A stretch of 64,000 nt of DNA from NCBI RefSeq assembly GCF_018390695.1, contig NZ_JAHBGF010000020.1:682001-746000 (forward strand), given 5' to 3'. The DNA is from Ancylobacter sonchi (GTDB taxonomy: Bacteria > Pseudomonadota > Alphaproteobacteria > Rhizobiales > Xanthobacteraceae). Shown here piece by piece: positions 1-8,363 of the stretch; the stretch's first letter is position 1; every line of letters starts with the position of its first letter. Made by a program: the position numbers and the translations under genes. Below the pieces are notes generated by a model. That model did no database searches and was not told the origin of the DNA. It worked only from the letters and a program-made list of their open reading frames with translations.

Positions 1-43
1 CATAGAGGAACGCCACGTAGAGCCAGACATAGAAGCGCAGCAT
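1..43 (-). CDS. ABC transporter permease, PotC-like (partial, N-terminus only)
   Basis: Only the first 14 codons lie in the window (begins MLRFYVWLYVAF). The start is an ATG at 43, and the gene runs off the left edge. It sits 32 bp downstream of the PotB-like permease on the same strand, the usual place for the second permease of a PotBCD-type importer. The hydrophobic start fits a first membrane helix. The assignment rests on context and these few residues. Confidence 0.6.
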   Translation of the reverse strand, partial: MLRFYVWLYVAFLY

Positions 44-75
44 GGGACCTCCGTGCGCCGGCGTGACGACGCGTC

Positions 76-948
76 TCAATCGTGGAAGCGGCGGCCAGGG
101 GCGAGCCGCAGCAGGTCGAGCAGCCGCACGAAGGCGAGGTAGACGATGAGGAAGGCGGCCAGCATCAGGAAGGCCATGGCGGCGCCGAACGGCCAGTTGC
201 CGGCGGTGCGGAACTGGTTGGCGATGAGGATGCCCGTCGTCATGCCATCGCGCCCGCCCAGCAGTTGCGGGGTGACGAAATCGCCGGCCGAGATGACGAA
301 GGTGAACATGAAGGCGCCGACCACGCCCTTGTAGCACATGGGCAGGATGACCTTGGTCAATACCTCGATCTGGCTGGCGCCTAGGTCGCGCGCGGCCTCG
401 ATATAGTCGGTCTTCACGTCGCGCAGCGCCGAGACGAGCAGCAGCAGCCCGAAGGGCAGCATGATGTGGGTCAGCGTGAGGATCGTCGCGAAGGGGCTGA
501 ACAGCAGCACCTCCAGCGGCTCGCTGATCAGCCCCAGCTGCATCAGCGTGGTGTTGATCAGCCCGTTCGAGCCGAGGATGACCCGCCACGCATAGATGCG
601 GACCAGGTAGCTCGAGAACCACGAGACGAGGATGAGGTAGAACAGCAGGTTGCCGCGGGTGCGGTAGACGATGAAATAGGCCGCCGGAAAGCTGAGGCCG
701 ACGGTCAGTACCGCCGTGCACAGGCCGTTCTTCAGCGCGTTCCACGTCAGCGCGTAGAACCCGCCCGCCGAGAGCGCGCGGGTGTAGTTGTCGAAGGTAA
801 AGGCCGGGATCAGCCGGAACGACTGCGCCAGCCAGAAGCTGCAGACGAACAGGAGAAGCGTGGGAACGATGAAGAATATCAGAAGGAAGAGGAACGACGG
901 GGTGGCCAGCGCCAGCCCCATCGCCTCGCGACGGCTGCTCTTCAGCAT
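76..948 (-). CDS. ABC transporter permease, PotB/spermidine-putrescine type
   Basis: Inner-membrane permease of an importer of the polyamine/opine type (BPD_transp_1 fold). About 290 residues, the normal length. The first membrane helix is near residues 12-32 and the rest is strongly hydrophobic. The conserved EAA loop is seen as EAARDLGAS...VILPM near residue 185. The ATG at 948 was chosen over an in-frame TTG six bases upstream. It follows the binding-protein gene after a 60-bp gap holding a hairpin and precedes the second permease, so the three form one transcription unit. No ATPase is visible; it is expected left of the window or upstream. Substrate unknown. Confidence 0.9.
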   Translation of the reverse strand: MLKSSRREAMGLALATPSFLFLLIFFIVPTLLLFVCSFWLAQSFRLIPAFTFDNYTRALSAGGFYALTWNALKNGLCTAVLTVGLSFPAAYFIVYRTRGNLLFYLILVSWFSSYLVRIYAWRVILGSNGLINTTLMQLGLISEPLEVLLFSPFATILTLTHIMLPFGLLLLVSALRDVKTDYIEAARDLGASQIEVLTKVILPMCYKGVVGAFMFTFVISAGDFVTPQLLGGRDGMTTGILIANQFRTAGNWPFGAAMAFLMLAAFLIVYLAFVRLLDLLRLAPGRRFHD

Positions 949-981
949 TCGCAATTCGCTCTCCGTGTGCGGCGGTCAAAA

Positions 982-1002
982 GGCCGGGTCGCGCGCCCGG
1001 CC
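982..1002 (-). other. Intercistronic hairpin after the binding-protein gene
   Basis: A 7-bp GGCCGGG/CCCGGCC stem with a 7-base loop lies between the binding-protein stop (1009) and the permease start (948), without a T-run. Such hairpins commonly protect the 3' end of binding-protein mRNA or partly attenuate transcription, giving more binding protein than permease. That role is an inference. Confidence 0.5.
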
Positions 1003-1008
1003 GTCGCG

Positions 1009-2184
1009 TCAGAACGACGATTTGAAATCGGTCCAGGCCTGCGTCCACTCGTCATAGGTTGCGTAGGTGTCGGAGACGCGCGGCGGCTGGCCCTGAAGCG
1101 GCGACTTGCGGAACACCTCCGGCAGGTTGCTGTAGTCGAACAGCGCCTTGGTATCGGCGTCCATCAGCGCGGAGGCGTGCTGGTTGACCGCCCCGCCATT
1201 CACCGCCTTGGCGACCTCGGCCTGCGTCTTGGCGGCGACGGCCTCGCTCATGAACGCATAGGCGGTGTCGATGTTCTGCGCGCTGATCGGCATGAACCAG
1301 GCGTCGCACCACATCACCGCGCCTTCCTCGGGCACGGTGTAGATGGTCTTGATGCCGCGCTTGGCGGTCTCCACCGGCGTGCCGCTCCACACCGAGAAGC
1401 AGGCGGCGATCTCGCCCGAGGCGAACAGCGAGATGACGTCGCCATTCGAGGAGCCGAACACGCGGCACTGGTCGCGATAGGGGGCGAGACCCTCGAAGGC
1501 GACCTTCAGCTCGTCCTTGGAGATGTTGGGGAATTTCGAGCCGAAGCCGGCGAGGCGGGCGATCATCGGCCAGGTGGCGATGGTGTCGTCGCAGAAGGTC
1601 AGCTTGCCCTTCAGCTCCGGCGCCAGCAGATCCTTGTAGGAGGTGATCGGCTTGGTCATCGCCGGGTTGTAGACGAGGGCGTTGAGGCCCCAGATCCACG
1701 GAACCGCGAAATGCGTGTTGTTCCAGTACCAGGTCGGCGCCTCGTAGAACTGCGGATAGATGTTCGCGGCGGTGAAGTTCGGCACCTTGGCGATGTCCAG
1801 CGGCTTCACGATCTTCAGCTCGTCGACATAGAAGCGCTCGAAGCCCTGCGAATACTCCGCGAGGTCGAGGCGCACCGGGCTGGTGCCGATCAGCTTGGCG
1901 TGCACGTCGTCCTGCGTGCTGATGATCGCGGCGTTGACCTTGACCTTGTTGGCCTCGCGCCAGGCCTTGAGCTCGTTGTCGAGGGTGAAGCCTTCCCAGG
2001 CCATGATCTCAAGGTCACCGCCGACCGCTGCGCCCGCCGGGCCGGGCCAGGAGCCCAGCGTGGCGCCAGCCATGGCGCCCGCGCCGAGCGCCAGCGACGA
2101 GCCGAGGAAGCTGCGGCGCGACAGGACGTCGTTACGGAGAATGTTCGCGGGCCCGAACGGGCGCCGGTCAGGCGAGTCCACCAT
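1009..2184 (-). CDS. ABC transporter substrate-binding protein, PotD/PotF-like, Tat-exported
   Basis: Periplasmic binding protein of about 391 residues, the family's usual size. The N-terminus carries a twin-arginine motif, SRRSFLGSS, near residues 22-30, followed by a hydrophobic Ala/Gly stretch ending around residue 50, so export by Tat is likely. The mature part starts GGDLEIMAWEGF, typical of the spermidine/putrescine-binding family, and keeps the family's DAWFMPISAQN-type C-terminal segment. The ATG at 2184 is preceded by AGGGGAA. It heads the operon with the two permeases. The ligand could be a polyamine, an amino acid derivative or an opine; the sequence does not decide. Confidence 0.9.
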   Translation of the reverse strand: MVDSPDRRPFGPANILRNDVLSRRSFLGSSLALGAGAMAGATLGSWPGPAGAAVGGDLEIMAWEGFTLDNELKAWREANKVKVNAAIISTQDDVHAKLIGTSPVRLDLAEYSQGFERFYVDELKIVKPLDIAKVPNFTAANIYPQFYEAPTWYWNNTHFAVPWIWGLNALVYNPAMTKPITSYKDLLAPELKGKLTFCDDTIATWPMIARLAGFGSKFPNISKDELKVAFEGLAPYRDQCRVFGSSNGDVISLFASGEIAACFSVWSGTPVETAKRGIKTIYTVPEEGAVMWCDAWFMPISAQNIDTAYAFMSEAVAAKTQAEVAKAVNGGAVNQHASALMDADTKALFDYSNLPEVFRKSPLQGQPPRVSDTYATYDEWTQAWTDFKSSF

Positions 2185-2341
2185 GCTGTTCCCCTTGATT
2201 GATCTGGCATTGTTTCGAAATCACGACTACCCGCCAGTTCAGCAAGAGGCATGCCAGCGCGCATTTTAAGAATATTAGTAAGCTATATCAGATACTTGTC
2301 ATCTTGAAGGCGCGGCTTTCGACGGATTGTCGCAGGGAGTC

Positions 2342-3979
2342 TCACGCCGCGACGAATGGGCGAGAGACGGCATGCGATACCGCCGTCGCGCCGATGCCGC
2401 GCAGGAGGTCGGCCGCCTTCTCCGCCACCATGATGGTCGCGGCATTGGTGTTGCCGGAGGGGACGGTCGGCATGACCGAGGCATCGGCGACGCGAAGCCC
2501 CTCGATGCCATGAACACGCAGCGCCGGGTCGACCACGGCGCGCGCATCCCTGCCGATCCGGCAGGTGCCGACCGGGTGCAGCGCGCCCTGTGCGCGCTGC
2601 CTCACATAGTCGCGTCGCTCCTCCACCGTCGCGAGGCGGCGGCCGGGGATCTGCTCGCGGGCGAGCAGACGCGCCATGGAGGGCTGGCTCATGATCTCCT
2701 GTCCCAGCCTTATGCCCTCGGCCATGCAGTCGAGGTCGAACGGCTCGGCGAAATAGTTCGGCGCCACGCGCAGCCGCGCCAGCGGATCGGCCGAGGTGAG
2801 CTCGACGACACCGCGCGAGCGCGGCCGGGTCAGGCAGATGTTCATCGTGGTACCGCAGGCGCCGGCCGCCGGCTGCACGCCTTCCTCGACGCCGGTGCCG
2901 GGCAGGAAGAAGAATTGCAGGTTCGGCTCGGCGACGGACGGGTGGCCGGAAAGGAAGGCGCCGCCCTCGATGAGGTTGGAGCAGAGAGGTCCGCGCCGGA
3001 ACAGCAGCCATTGCAACCCGGCCAGCAGCTTGCGGTGGAAGCGGCGATAGACGTCGTAGCTCTCCACCCCGTCGAGCTCATGCACGATGTAGACGTCCAT
3101 ATGGTCCTGAAGCCCCCGGCCGACGCCGGGAAGATCATGCCGCACCTCGACGCCGACACGGCGCAGCTGATCCGCCGGCCCGATGCCGGACTGGAGCAGC
3201 AGGCGCGGCGATTGGAGCGCGCCCGCCGCGAGGATCACCTCGCGCTCCGCCCGGGCCGTCTCGACGCGCGAGCCGCGCCCGAGGAACTCGACGCCGACCG
3301 CGCGCCCTGCGTCGAGCACGATCCGCGTCGCCCGGCAGCCCGTGCGGACCGTGAGATTGCGGCGCTTGCGGGCCGGATGGAGGTAGGTCACGGCGGTGGA
3401 GGCGCGCCGGCCGTTGCGGGCGTTGATCTGGTAGAGACCACAGCCGGACTGCGTGCCGCCATTGAAGTCGGCGGCCGGCGGGATGCCGAATTCCTGGCAG
3501 GCCCGCAGCCACGCCTTGGTGAGAGGGTGCGGGGAGGGCTGGCTCGACACCCAGAGTGGACCATCCGTGCCATGCGCGTCGTCGGAGAAGGTGTCGTTGC
3601 TCTCCGCCCGCCGGAAATAGGGCAGCACGCCCCGATAGTCCCAGCCGTCGGCGCCGTCCGCTGCCCAGCCGTCGAAATCGCTGGCGATGCCGCGGGCATA
3701 GACCATGGCATTGACGGAGCTGCCGCCCCCGAGCACGCGGGCCTGCACCATATAGGGGTTCTCGACGCCGGCCGCGGCGCCGTTGGCGGGCTCCCATGGA
3801 ATGCGCTGGAGCAGGTTGCCGGTCGCGGTCTTATAGACCATGGCCGGCAGATGGATGGCCGGCGAGCGGTCGGGCGGGCCTTCCTCCAGCAGCAGCACCG
3901 ATACCGACGGGTCTTCCGACAGGCGCGCGGCCAGCACGCAGCCCGCCGATCCGCCGCCCACGATGATGTAGTCGTACAT
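2342..3979 (-). CDS. GMC-family FAD oxidoreductase (choline/alcohol dehydrogenase type)
   Basis: Flavoprotein of about 545 residues that oxidises an alcohol to an aldehyde. The FAD-binding motif IIVGGGSAGCVLAARL is at the N-terminus (residues about 5-20), the E of LLLEEGPP binds the ribose near residue 34, and the C-terminal family signature GNTNAATIMVAEKAADLL is present. The active-site His lies in the HPVGTCRIG stretch. The ATG at 3979 gives the standard start MYDYIIVGGG; an upstream in-frame codon adds only seven residues. It lies 157 bp upstream of the ABC operon on the same strand and is divergent from the MFS gene. The substrate is not evident; a role with the nearby aldehyde dehydrogenase is possible. 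Confidence 0.92.
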   Translation of the reverse strand: MYDYIIVGGGSAGCVLAARLSEDPSVSVLLLEEGPPDRSPAIHLPAMVYKTATGNLLQRIPWEPANGAAAGVENPYMVQARVLGGGSSVNAMVYARGIASDFDGWAADGADGWDYRGVLPYFRRAESNDTFSDDAHGTDGPLWVSSQPSPHPLTKAWLRACQEFGIPPAADFNGGTQSGCGLYQINARNGRRASTAVTYLHPARKRRNLTVRTGCRATRIVLDAGRAVGVEFLGRGSRVETARAEREVILAAGALQSPRLLLQSGIGPADQLRRVGVEVRHDLPGVGRGLQDHMDVYIVHELDGVESYDVYRRFHRKLLAGLQWLLFRRGPLCSNLIEGGAFLSGHPSVAEPNLQFFFLPGTGVEEGVQPAAGACGTTMNICLTRPRSRGVVELTSADPLARLRVAPNYFAEPFDLDCMAEGIRLGQEIMSQPSMARLLAREQIPGRRLATVEERRDYVRQRAQGALHPVGTCRIGRDARAVVDPALRVHGIEGLRVADASVMPTVPSGNTNAATIMVAEKAADLLRGIGATAVSHAVSRPFVAA

Positions 3980-4290
3980 GTCTCTTCCCCGCCGGTGCAC
4001 TGCGGCGGGGTATCCAGCAAGTTCCGGTCCGGCGCGGGCAGGCGTTGCGGCACGGCGGTTTGCGGGCGCCCCATCTCACGCCGGGGCGTGAGACTCGTGC
4101 GAAAATCGCGAGACACGGGCGCGGGACCGACGGGCGTTGCCCCCGTATCCCTCATGCCGATACGCGGCGTTTGCCAGCAGGCCGTTGCCGGGCCATGAGT
4201 GCGGCCGGCGCGGCGGGGACTGGCATGCATCATGCCGTAGCGACGCGACGACGGGCGGCATCGCCGGCCGGGTGTTGAATGGGAAGCAGC
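3980..4290. promoter_or_regulatory. Divergent promoter region with a 9-bp inverted repeat (4074-4093)
   Basis: This 311-bp spacer separates the divergent GMC oxidoreductase and MFS genes. It contains the palindrome TCTCACGCC-GG-GGCGTGAGA at 4074-4093, about 95 bp upstream of the GMC start, a plausible operator. A sigma-54-like TGGCAT-N5-ATGC string lies at 4221-4235 but departs from consensus. No regulator gene is adjacent. Confidence 0.4.
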
Positions 4291-5469
4291 ATGAGTGAAA
4301 TATCCGTCGCGCACGAGCAGCGAGCCCTGTTCGCCTCGCGCGTGGCCGTGAGTGCCATATTCTTCGTCGGCGGCACCGGCCTGACATTGTGGGCCACCTA
4401 TATTCCGATCCTCAAGGCCCGTGCCGGCCTCGATGACGCCGAGGTCGGGCTGGTCCTGCTGTGCGTGACGCTCGGCTGCCTGTGCGGCATGCCGGCAGCG
4501 GGGTTTCTCCGGCCGCGGCTCGGGCCGCTGCGCGCGGGTGCGCTGGCCGGCATCGCCTTCGCGGTGGCGAGCTTCGGCCCGGCGCTCGGCGTCACCATGC
4601 CGTTGCTGGCGGCCTCCGGCTACTTCATCGGCGTCTGCTTCGGCTTCCTCGACGTGTGCATGAACTCGCACGCCTCGGCGCTGGAGCGCGAGCTCGGGCG
4701 GCCGATCATGTCGTCGGCGCATGCCTTCTTCAGCCTCGGCAACGTCGCGGGTGCGCTGTCCGGCGGCGCGCTGATCGGGCTCGGCCTCGACATACCCTCC
4801 GGCCTCGGCCTTGCCAGCCTCGTGCTGGTGGCGCTCGCGCTGGCGGCGACGCCGTGGCTCTGGCTGCCGGACGCCTATGTGCGCGAGGCGGCCGACACCT
4901 CGGTGTTCCGCCTGCCGAACCTCACCATGCTGGGCATCGGCGTGCTGACCGTGCTCGCCTTCATCACCGAGCTGGCGCTGATCGACTGGGGCGCGCTCTA
5001 TCTGGTGCAGGCCACCCAGTCGGCGCCGGCGCAGGCGGCTTATGGTGTCGCGGCCTTCTCGCTCGCCATGACCACCGGCAGGCTGCTCGGCGACCGGATC
5101 ACCCGCCGGCTCGGCGCCGTCGCCACCATTCAGTGCTCGGGCGTCATCGCCTTTCTCGGCGTGGCGATCATCGTCCTGGCGCCGACGACGCTCGCCGCGC
5201 TGCCCGGCTTCGCCATCGCCGGTCTCGGCATCGCCAATCTGGTGCCGATCCTGTTCTCGCTGAGCGGGCGCATGCCCGGCATCCCGCCCAATGCCGGCAT
5301 CGCCATGACGGTGACCATCGCCTATGGCGGCGGGCTGTTCGGGCCGCCCGTCATCGGCTTCGTGGCGCATTCGTTCGGGATGCGCGCGGCCTTCGTCATG
5401 CTCACCGTCGCCGCGCTGGTGATCGCGCTGGCGGTGCGACGGGTCATCCCCCGCGACGCGCGGCAGTAG
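4291..5469 (+). CDS. MFS transporter
   Basis: Major facilitator superfamily membrane protein of about 392 residues with roughly twelve hydrophobic segments. The first transmembrane stretch begins near residue 20 (VSAIFFVGGTGLTLWATYIPILKA split by a short loop). A GFLRPRLGPLRAGALAG segment near residue 78 corresponds to the conserved loop between helices 2 and 3. The ATG at 4291 was preferred because GGGAAG lies just upstream; an in-frame ATG at 4279 adds four residues. It resembles YbjJ/Bcr-like sugar or drug exporters but the substrate cannot be told. It converges on the aldehyde dehydrogenase gene across a strong terminator. Confidence 0.88.
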   Translation: MSEISVAHEQRALFASRVAVSAIFFVGGTGLTLWATYIPILKARAGLDDAEVGLVLLCVTLGCLCGMPAAGFLRPRLGPLRAGALAGIAFAVASFGPALGVTMPLLAASGYFIGVCFGFLDVCMNSHASALERELGRPIMSSAHAFFSLGNVAGALSGGALIGLGLDIPSGLGLASLVLVALALAATPWLWLPDAYVREAADTSVFRLPNLTMLGIGVLTVLAFITELALIDWGALYLVQATQSAPAQAAYGVAAFSLAMTTGRLLGDRITRRLGAVATIQCSGVIAFLGVAIIVLAPTTLAALPGFAIAGLGIANLVPILFSLSGRMPGIPPNAGIAMTVTIAYGGGLFGPPVIGFVAHSFGMRAAFVMLTVAALVIALAVRRVIPRDARQ

Positions 5470-5480
5470 CGCTCAAACGG

Positions 5481-5519
5481 AACGGGCCCGGCGAGCGCTT
5501 TCCGCTCGCCGGGCCCGTT
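5481..5519. terminator. Bidirectional terminator hairpin
   Basis: A perfect 17-bp GC-rich stem (5481-5497 with 5503-5519) with loop CTTTC lies between the convergent MFS stop (5469) and aldehyde dehydrogenase stop (5537). On the plus strand it is followed by GTTTG; T-runs are short on both sides. It is well placed to terminate both genes. Confidence 0.8.
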
Positions 5520-5536
5520 GTTTGCGCGACGCCGTC

Positions 5537-7024
5537 TCAGCCGAGCTTCATCACCACCGACTTGGTTTCGAGATAGGCCTCGAGGTGCTCGACGCCGGAT
5601 TCGCGGCCGTAGCCGCTGGTCTTGTAGCCGCCGAACGGCACCACCGGATCGAGCCCGCCATAGGTGTTGACCCACACCGTGCCGGCGCGGATCGCCTTCG
5701 ACATGCGGTGGGCGGTGGTGACGTTGGTGGTCCACACGCCGCCGCCGAGGCCGAACACCGTGTCGTTGGCCATCGCGGCGGCCTCCTCCAGCGTGTCGAA
5801 GGGGATGGCGGCGGCCACCGGGCCGAAGATCTCCTCCTGCGCGATGCGCATGTCGTTGGTCACGCCGCTGAGCACGGTCGGCTCGAAGAAATAGCCGTCC
5901 TTCAGCGCGCCGTCGGTCATGCGCTTGCCGCCGGTGGTGGCGGTGACGCCCTCCTCGAGGCCGATATCCATGTAGCCGGTGACGCGCTTGAGCTGTGCGG
6001 CGTTCACCACCGGGCCGATCTGGGTCGCCGGGTCGAGGCCGTTGCCGACCTTGAGCGACTTCGCATAGGCGCTGACGCGCGACACGAACTCCTCATAGAT
6101 CGGCCGCTGGATCAGCAGGCGTGTGCCGGCGCAGCAGATCTGCCCGGTATTGGCGAACACGCCCATGCCGGCGCCGGCCACGGCGGCGTCCATGTCGCAA
6201 TCGGCGAAGATGATGTCCGGCGACTTGCCGCCGAGTTCCAGCGTCACCCGCTTGATGTTGCTGCGCGAGGCCTCGATCACCTTGCGTCCGGTCGCATCCG
6301 AGCCGGTGAACGCCACCTTGTCGACGTCCATGTGGCGGGCCAGCGCGTCGCCGGCGGTGTGGCCGAAGCCGGGAACGATGTTGACGACGCCTTCCGGCAC
6401 GCCGGCTTCCAGCAGCAGCTCGCCGAGCCGAAGCGCGGTGAGCGGGGCGTCCTCGGCGGGCTTCAGCACCAGCGTGCAGCCGGTGGCCAGCGCCGGGGCG
6501 ATCTTCCAGATGGTCGAGGTCAGCGGCGCGTTCCACGGCGTGATGGCGCCGACCACGCCGACCGGCTCCTTCAGCGTGTAGGTGAAGACCTCGCCGGGCA
6601 TCGAGTTCGGCAGCGTGGCGCCGCTGATCACCGTGCACATGCCGGCATAGAAGCGGGGCAGGGCGAGCGCACGCTGCCGGCGGGCGTTCATGGCGGTGAT
6701 GGGGGCGCCCATGTCGAGCACGTCGATCAGCGCCAGATCGTCGAAATGCTTTTCCACCAGATCGGTGAAGCGCAGCAGCAGCTGCTGGCGCTGGAACGGC
6801 GTGAAGCGGCTCCACGGGCCGGTGAACGCCCGGCGAGCGGCGGCGACGGCGAGGTCGATGTCGGCCTTGTCGCCCTCGGACACCTCGGCCAGCAGTTCGC
6901 CGGTCGCCGGGTTGCGGGTCTCGAAGGTCTTGCCGGACAGCGAGGGGACGAACTTGCCGTCGATCAGAAGCTGCTTGGGCAGCGGTGCGATGATGTCGGC
7001 GACAGGGTTGACGTTGATGGTCAT
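5537..7024 (-). CDS. NAD(P)-dependent aldehyde dehydrogenase
   Basis: Cytosolic enzyme oxidising an aldehyde to the carboxylic acid, about 495 residues as usual for the family. The catalytic Cys is in ANTGQICCAG, the general-base Glu in TLELGGKSPD, the proton-relay Asn in ITPWNAPL, and the NAD-binding GSDATGRK loop is present. The start is taken as the second of two ATGs (7024; the other is 7030) because GAGAG lies seven bases upstream of it. It is transcribed divergently from the flavin reductase. A sigma-54 type promoter lies at 7080-7094 on its strand, 56 bp upstream, so expression probably needs an enhancer-binding activator. Its substrate could be the product of the GMC oxidoreductase. 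Confidence 0.95.
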   Translation of the reverse strand: MTINVNPVADIIAPLPKQLLIDGKFVPSLSGKTFETRNPATGELLAEVSEGDKADIDLAVAAARRAFTGPWSRFTPFQRQQLLLRFTDLVEKHFDDLALIDVLDMGAPITAMNARRQRALALPRFYAGMCTVISGATLPNSMPGEVFTYTLKEPVGVVGAITPWNAPLTSTIWKIAPALATGCTLVLKPAEDAPLTALRLGELLLEAGVPEGVVNIVPGFGHTAGDALARHMDVDKVAFTGSDATGRKVIEASRSNIKRVTLELGGKSPDIIFADCDMDAAVAGAGMGVFANTGQICCAGTRLLIQRPIYEEFVSRVSAYAKSLKVGNGLDPATQIGPVVNAAQLKRVTGYMDIGLEEGVTATTGGKRMTDGALKDGYFFEPTVLSGVTNDMRIAQEEIFGPVAAAIPFDTLEEAAAMANDTVFGLGGGVWTTNVTTAHRMSKAIRAGTVWVNTYGGLDPVVPFGGYKTSGYGRESGVEHLEAYLETKSVVMKLG

Positions 7025-7079
7025 GACCATGCTCTCACAACGAAAGGGGTGCGGGGAGACCGCAAGAGCCAACAAGAGC

Positions 7080-7094
7080 GCAAGAGCTGTGCCA
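7080..7094 (-). promoter_or_regulatory. Sigma-54 promoter for the aldehyde dehydrogenase
   Basis: On the minus strand the string reads TGGCACAGCTCTTGC, matching the RpoN consensus TGGCAC-N5-TTGC with GG and GC exactly ten bases apart. The predicted transcript start is about 12 bases further on, leaving a leader of roughly 40 bases before the ATG. Confidence 0.8.
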
Positions 7095-7238
7095 TGGTTT
7101 CCGCGTCCGCGGGCGCGGAGCGGTTCCGGCGCGTTCGCCTGTCGGGAAGCCGCTCCGATACTCGATTTCTCGCCACGACACCCCGTGCGACCTAGCCTGT
7201 CCGGCGCCTCGTCCGGCAGGCCCAGCCGTCTCACATCA

Positions 7239-7252
7239 GCGACATTTGTCGC
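7239..7252. promoter_or_regulatory. Palindrome GCGACA-TT-TGTCGC, candidate activator (enhancer) site
   Basis: A 6-bp inverted repeat with a 2-bp spacer lies between the two divergent sigma-54 promoters, about 55 bp upstream of one and 145 bp upstream of the other. That is a suitable position for an enhancer-binding protein serving both. No matching activator gene is next to it. Confidence 0.45.
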
Positions 7253-7305
7253 AGCGCGGGCGAGACGCGGGCCGCGATCGCGGTGTTTTTCCTGGGCCGG
7301 CGACG

Positions 7306-7320
7306 TGGCACGCGACTTGC
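7306..7320 (+). promoter_or_regulatory. Sigma-54 promoter for the flavin reductase
   Basis: TGGCACGCGACTTGC matches the RpoN consensus TGGCACG-N4-TTGC with correct GG-N10-GC spacing. It lies 60 bp before the flavin reductase ATG, leaving a leader of about 50 bases. Confidence 0.8.
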
Positions 7321-7380
7321 GCTCCCTTTTCCGCAGTTCCGGCCCCGCACGGCCGGACGAACTGCGAAGTGGAGTTTGCC

Positions 7381-7896
7381 ATGATCGAGCCGTCTCATTT
7401 CAAGCAGGGCATGCGGCGCCTCGCCGCCGGCGTGTCGGTGATCACGACGGTCGAGGACGGCCATCCGCACGGTTTCGTCGCGACCTCGGTCACCTCGGTC
7501 GCCGCCGAGCCGACGCCTACCCTGCTGGTCTGCGTCAACCGCGACGTCTCCTGCCACGACGTCATCGACAAGTCCGGCGCGTTCTGCGTGAACCTGCTGG
7601 CCGAGCCGGAAATGGAGCTTGCCAAGGCCTTCAGTTCCGCCGCCCTCCGGCACATGCGGTTCAGCACCCATGAATGGCGCACCCTGGCGACCGGGGCTCC
7701 GGCGCTGATGGGCGCGCTGGCGAGCTTCGACTGCAAGCTGGACGGCAAGGTCACGGTGCACAGCCACAGCATCTTCCTTGGCAAGGTGGTGGCGATCCAT
7801 CTGCCCGAGACGCCGTTGCAGCCGTTGATCTATGCGGGTGGCCGGTTCGACACGCTGGGTTCGGGCGTCGCCGGCGCGATGCAGGCGCGCGGATAG
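7381..7896 (+). CDS. Flavin reductase (DIM6/NTAB, HpaC-like)
   Basis: About 171 residues; the family supplies reduced FMN or FAD to two-component monooxygenases using NAD(P)H. The N-terminal FKQGMRRLAAGVSVITT segment and the FVATSVTSVAAEPTPTLLVCVNR stretch (interrupted by short loops) are the flavin-binding signature; the C-terminal PLIYAGGRF motif is conserved. The ATG at 7381 has GGAG eight bases upstream; longer in-frame starts were rejected because they cross the promoter. No oxygenase partner is adjacent. Paired sigma-54 promoters suggest co-control with the divergent aldehyde dehydrogenase. Confidence 0.9.
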   Translation: MIEPSHFKQGMRRLAAGVSVITTVEDGHPHGFVATSVTSVAAEPTPTLLVCVNRDVSCHDVIDKSGAFCVNLLAEPEMELAKAFSSAALRHMRFSTHEWRTLATGAPALMGALASFDCKLDGKVTVHSHSIFLGKVVAIHLPETPLQPLIYAGGRFDTLGSGVAGAMQARG

Positions 7897-7951
7897 GCCG
7901 CCCTCTCGTTTCGCCCCCCCTTGGCCGGCCTTCGTTCGGGGAAGAAACGCC

Positions 7952-7971
7952 GCCATGCCGTCCGGCATGGC
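7952..7971. terminator. Hairpin between convergent flavin reductase and epimerase fragment
   Basis: An 8-bp GCCATGCC/GGCATGGC stem with loop GTCC lies 55 bp after the flavin reductase stop and is followed by CCTTGT. It is a plausible terminator, but lacks a proper T-run. Confidence 0.5.
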
Positions 7972-7979
7972 CCTTGTAG

Positions 7980-8186
7980 CTAGTAGCCGATCGTGAAACG
8001 CGTCCGCTCGTGCCGGGGCCTTTCCAGCTCGTCGACCAGCGCGACCGCGTGGTCCTCGAAGGATATGTGGTTCCTGCCCTCCGCGTCCCTGACGGCATCG
8101 TCGGCGCCGAGGCGGAACGTGCCCGTGCGCTCGCCGGGCTCGATCACCACGGGGGGCTGAAATAGGTCCAGCTGATATCCGACGCG
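7980..8186 (-). pseudogene. C-terminal fragment of an NAD(P)-binding epimerase/reductase (YwnB/NmrA-like)
   Basis: About 65 residues survive, from a PPVVIEPGERTG segment through HISFEDHAVALVDELE to the terminal RFTIGY. This is the typical C-terminal end of short NAD(P)H-binding proteins of the atypical SDR type. The Rossmann N-terminal half with the nucleotide-binding Gly motif is absent. The frame stays open upstream to 8345, but that part has no family resemblance, so the gene is 5'-truncated. It lies after the cyclophilin-like gene on the same strand, at the end of the molybdenum-hydroxylase operon. Judgement is from remembered family sequence. Confidence 0.6.
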
Positions 8187-8363
8187 CGCAGCGCCGCGAC
8201 GGCAGCGCATGCGCGCCGACAAGAGCGACGCGCCATTGAAGGCTTTCACCGGGGTGGTTTTCGGATCGCTGCTCGTCTGACCCATCGGGTGGCGACCGTC
8301 CACCAGCACGTGGAAGCCTCGATCGGCAGAACTCCAGTCCGGCACAGCGAGAGCGGGCGAGGG

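Noticed and set aside
466..2202. Long plus-strand open frame opposite the PotD-like gene (578 codons)
   Set aside because: Rich in Arg, Ala, Gly and Asp with no family resemblance; it is the antisense shadow of a GC-rich gene whose own translation is a clear binding protein.
4221..4235. TGGCATGCATCATGC, sigma-54-like, before the MFS gene
   Set aside because: GG-N10-GC spacing holds, but two core positions deviate and no activator site is visible, so not called as promoter.
3388..5370. 660-codon minus-strand frame spanning the MFS and GMC genes
   Set aside because: Low-complexity composition and it crosses two real genes and their promoter region; explained by codon bias.
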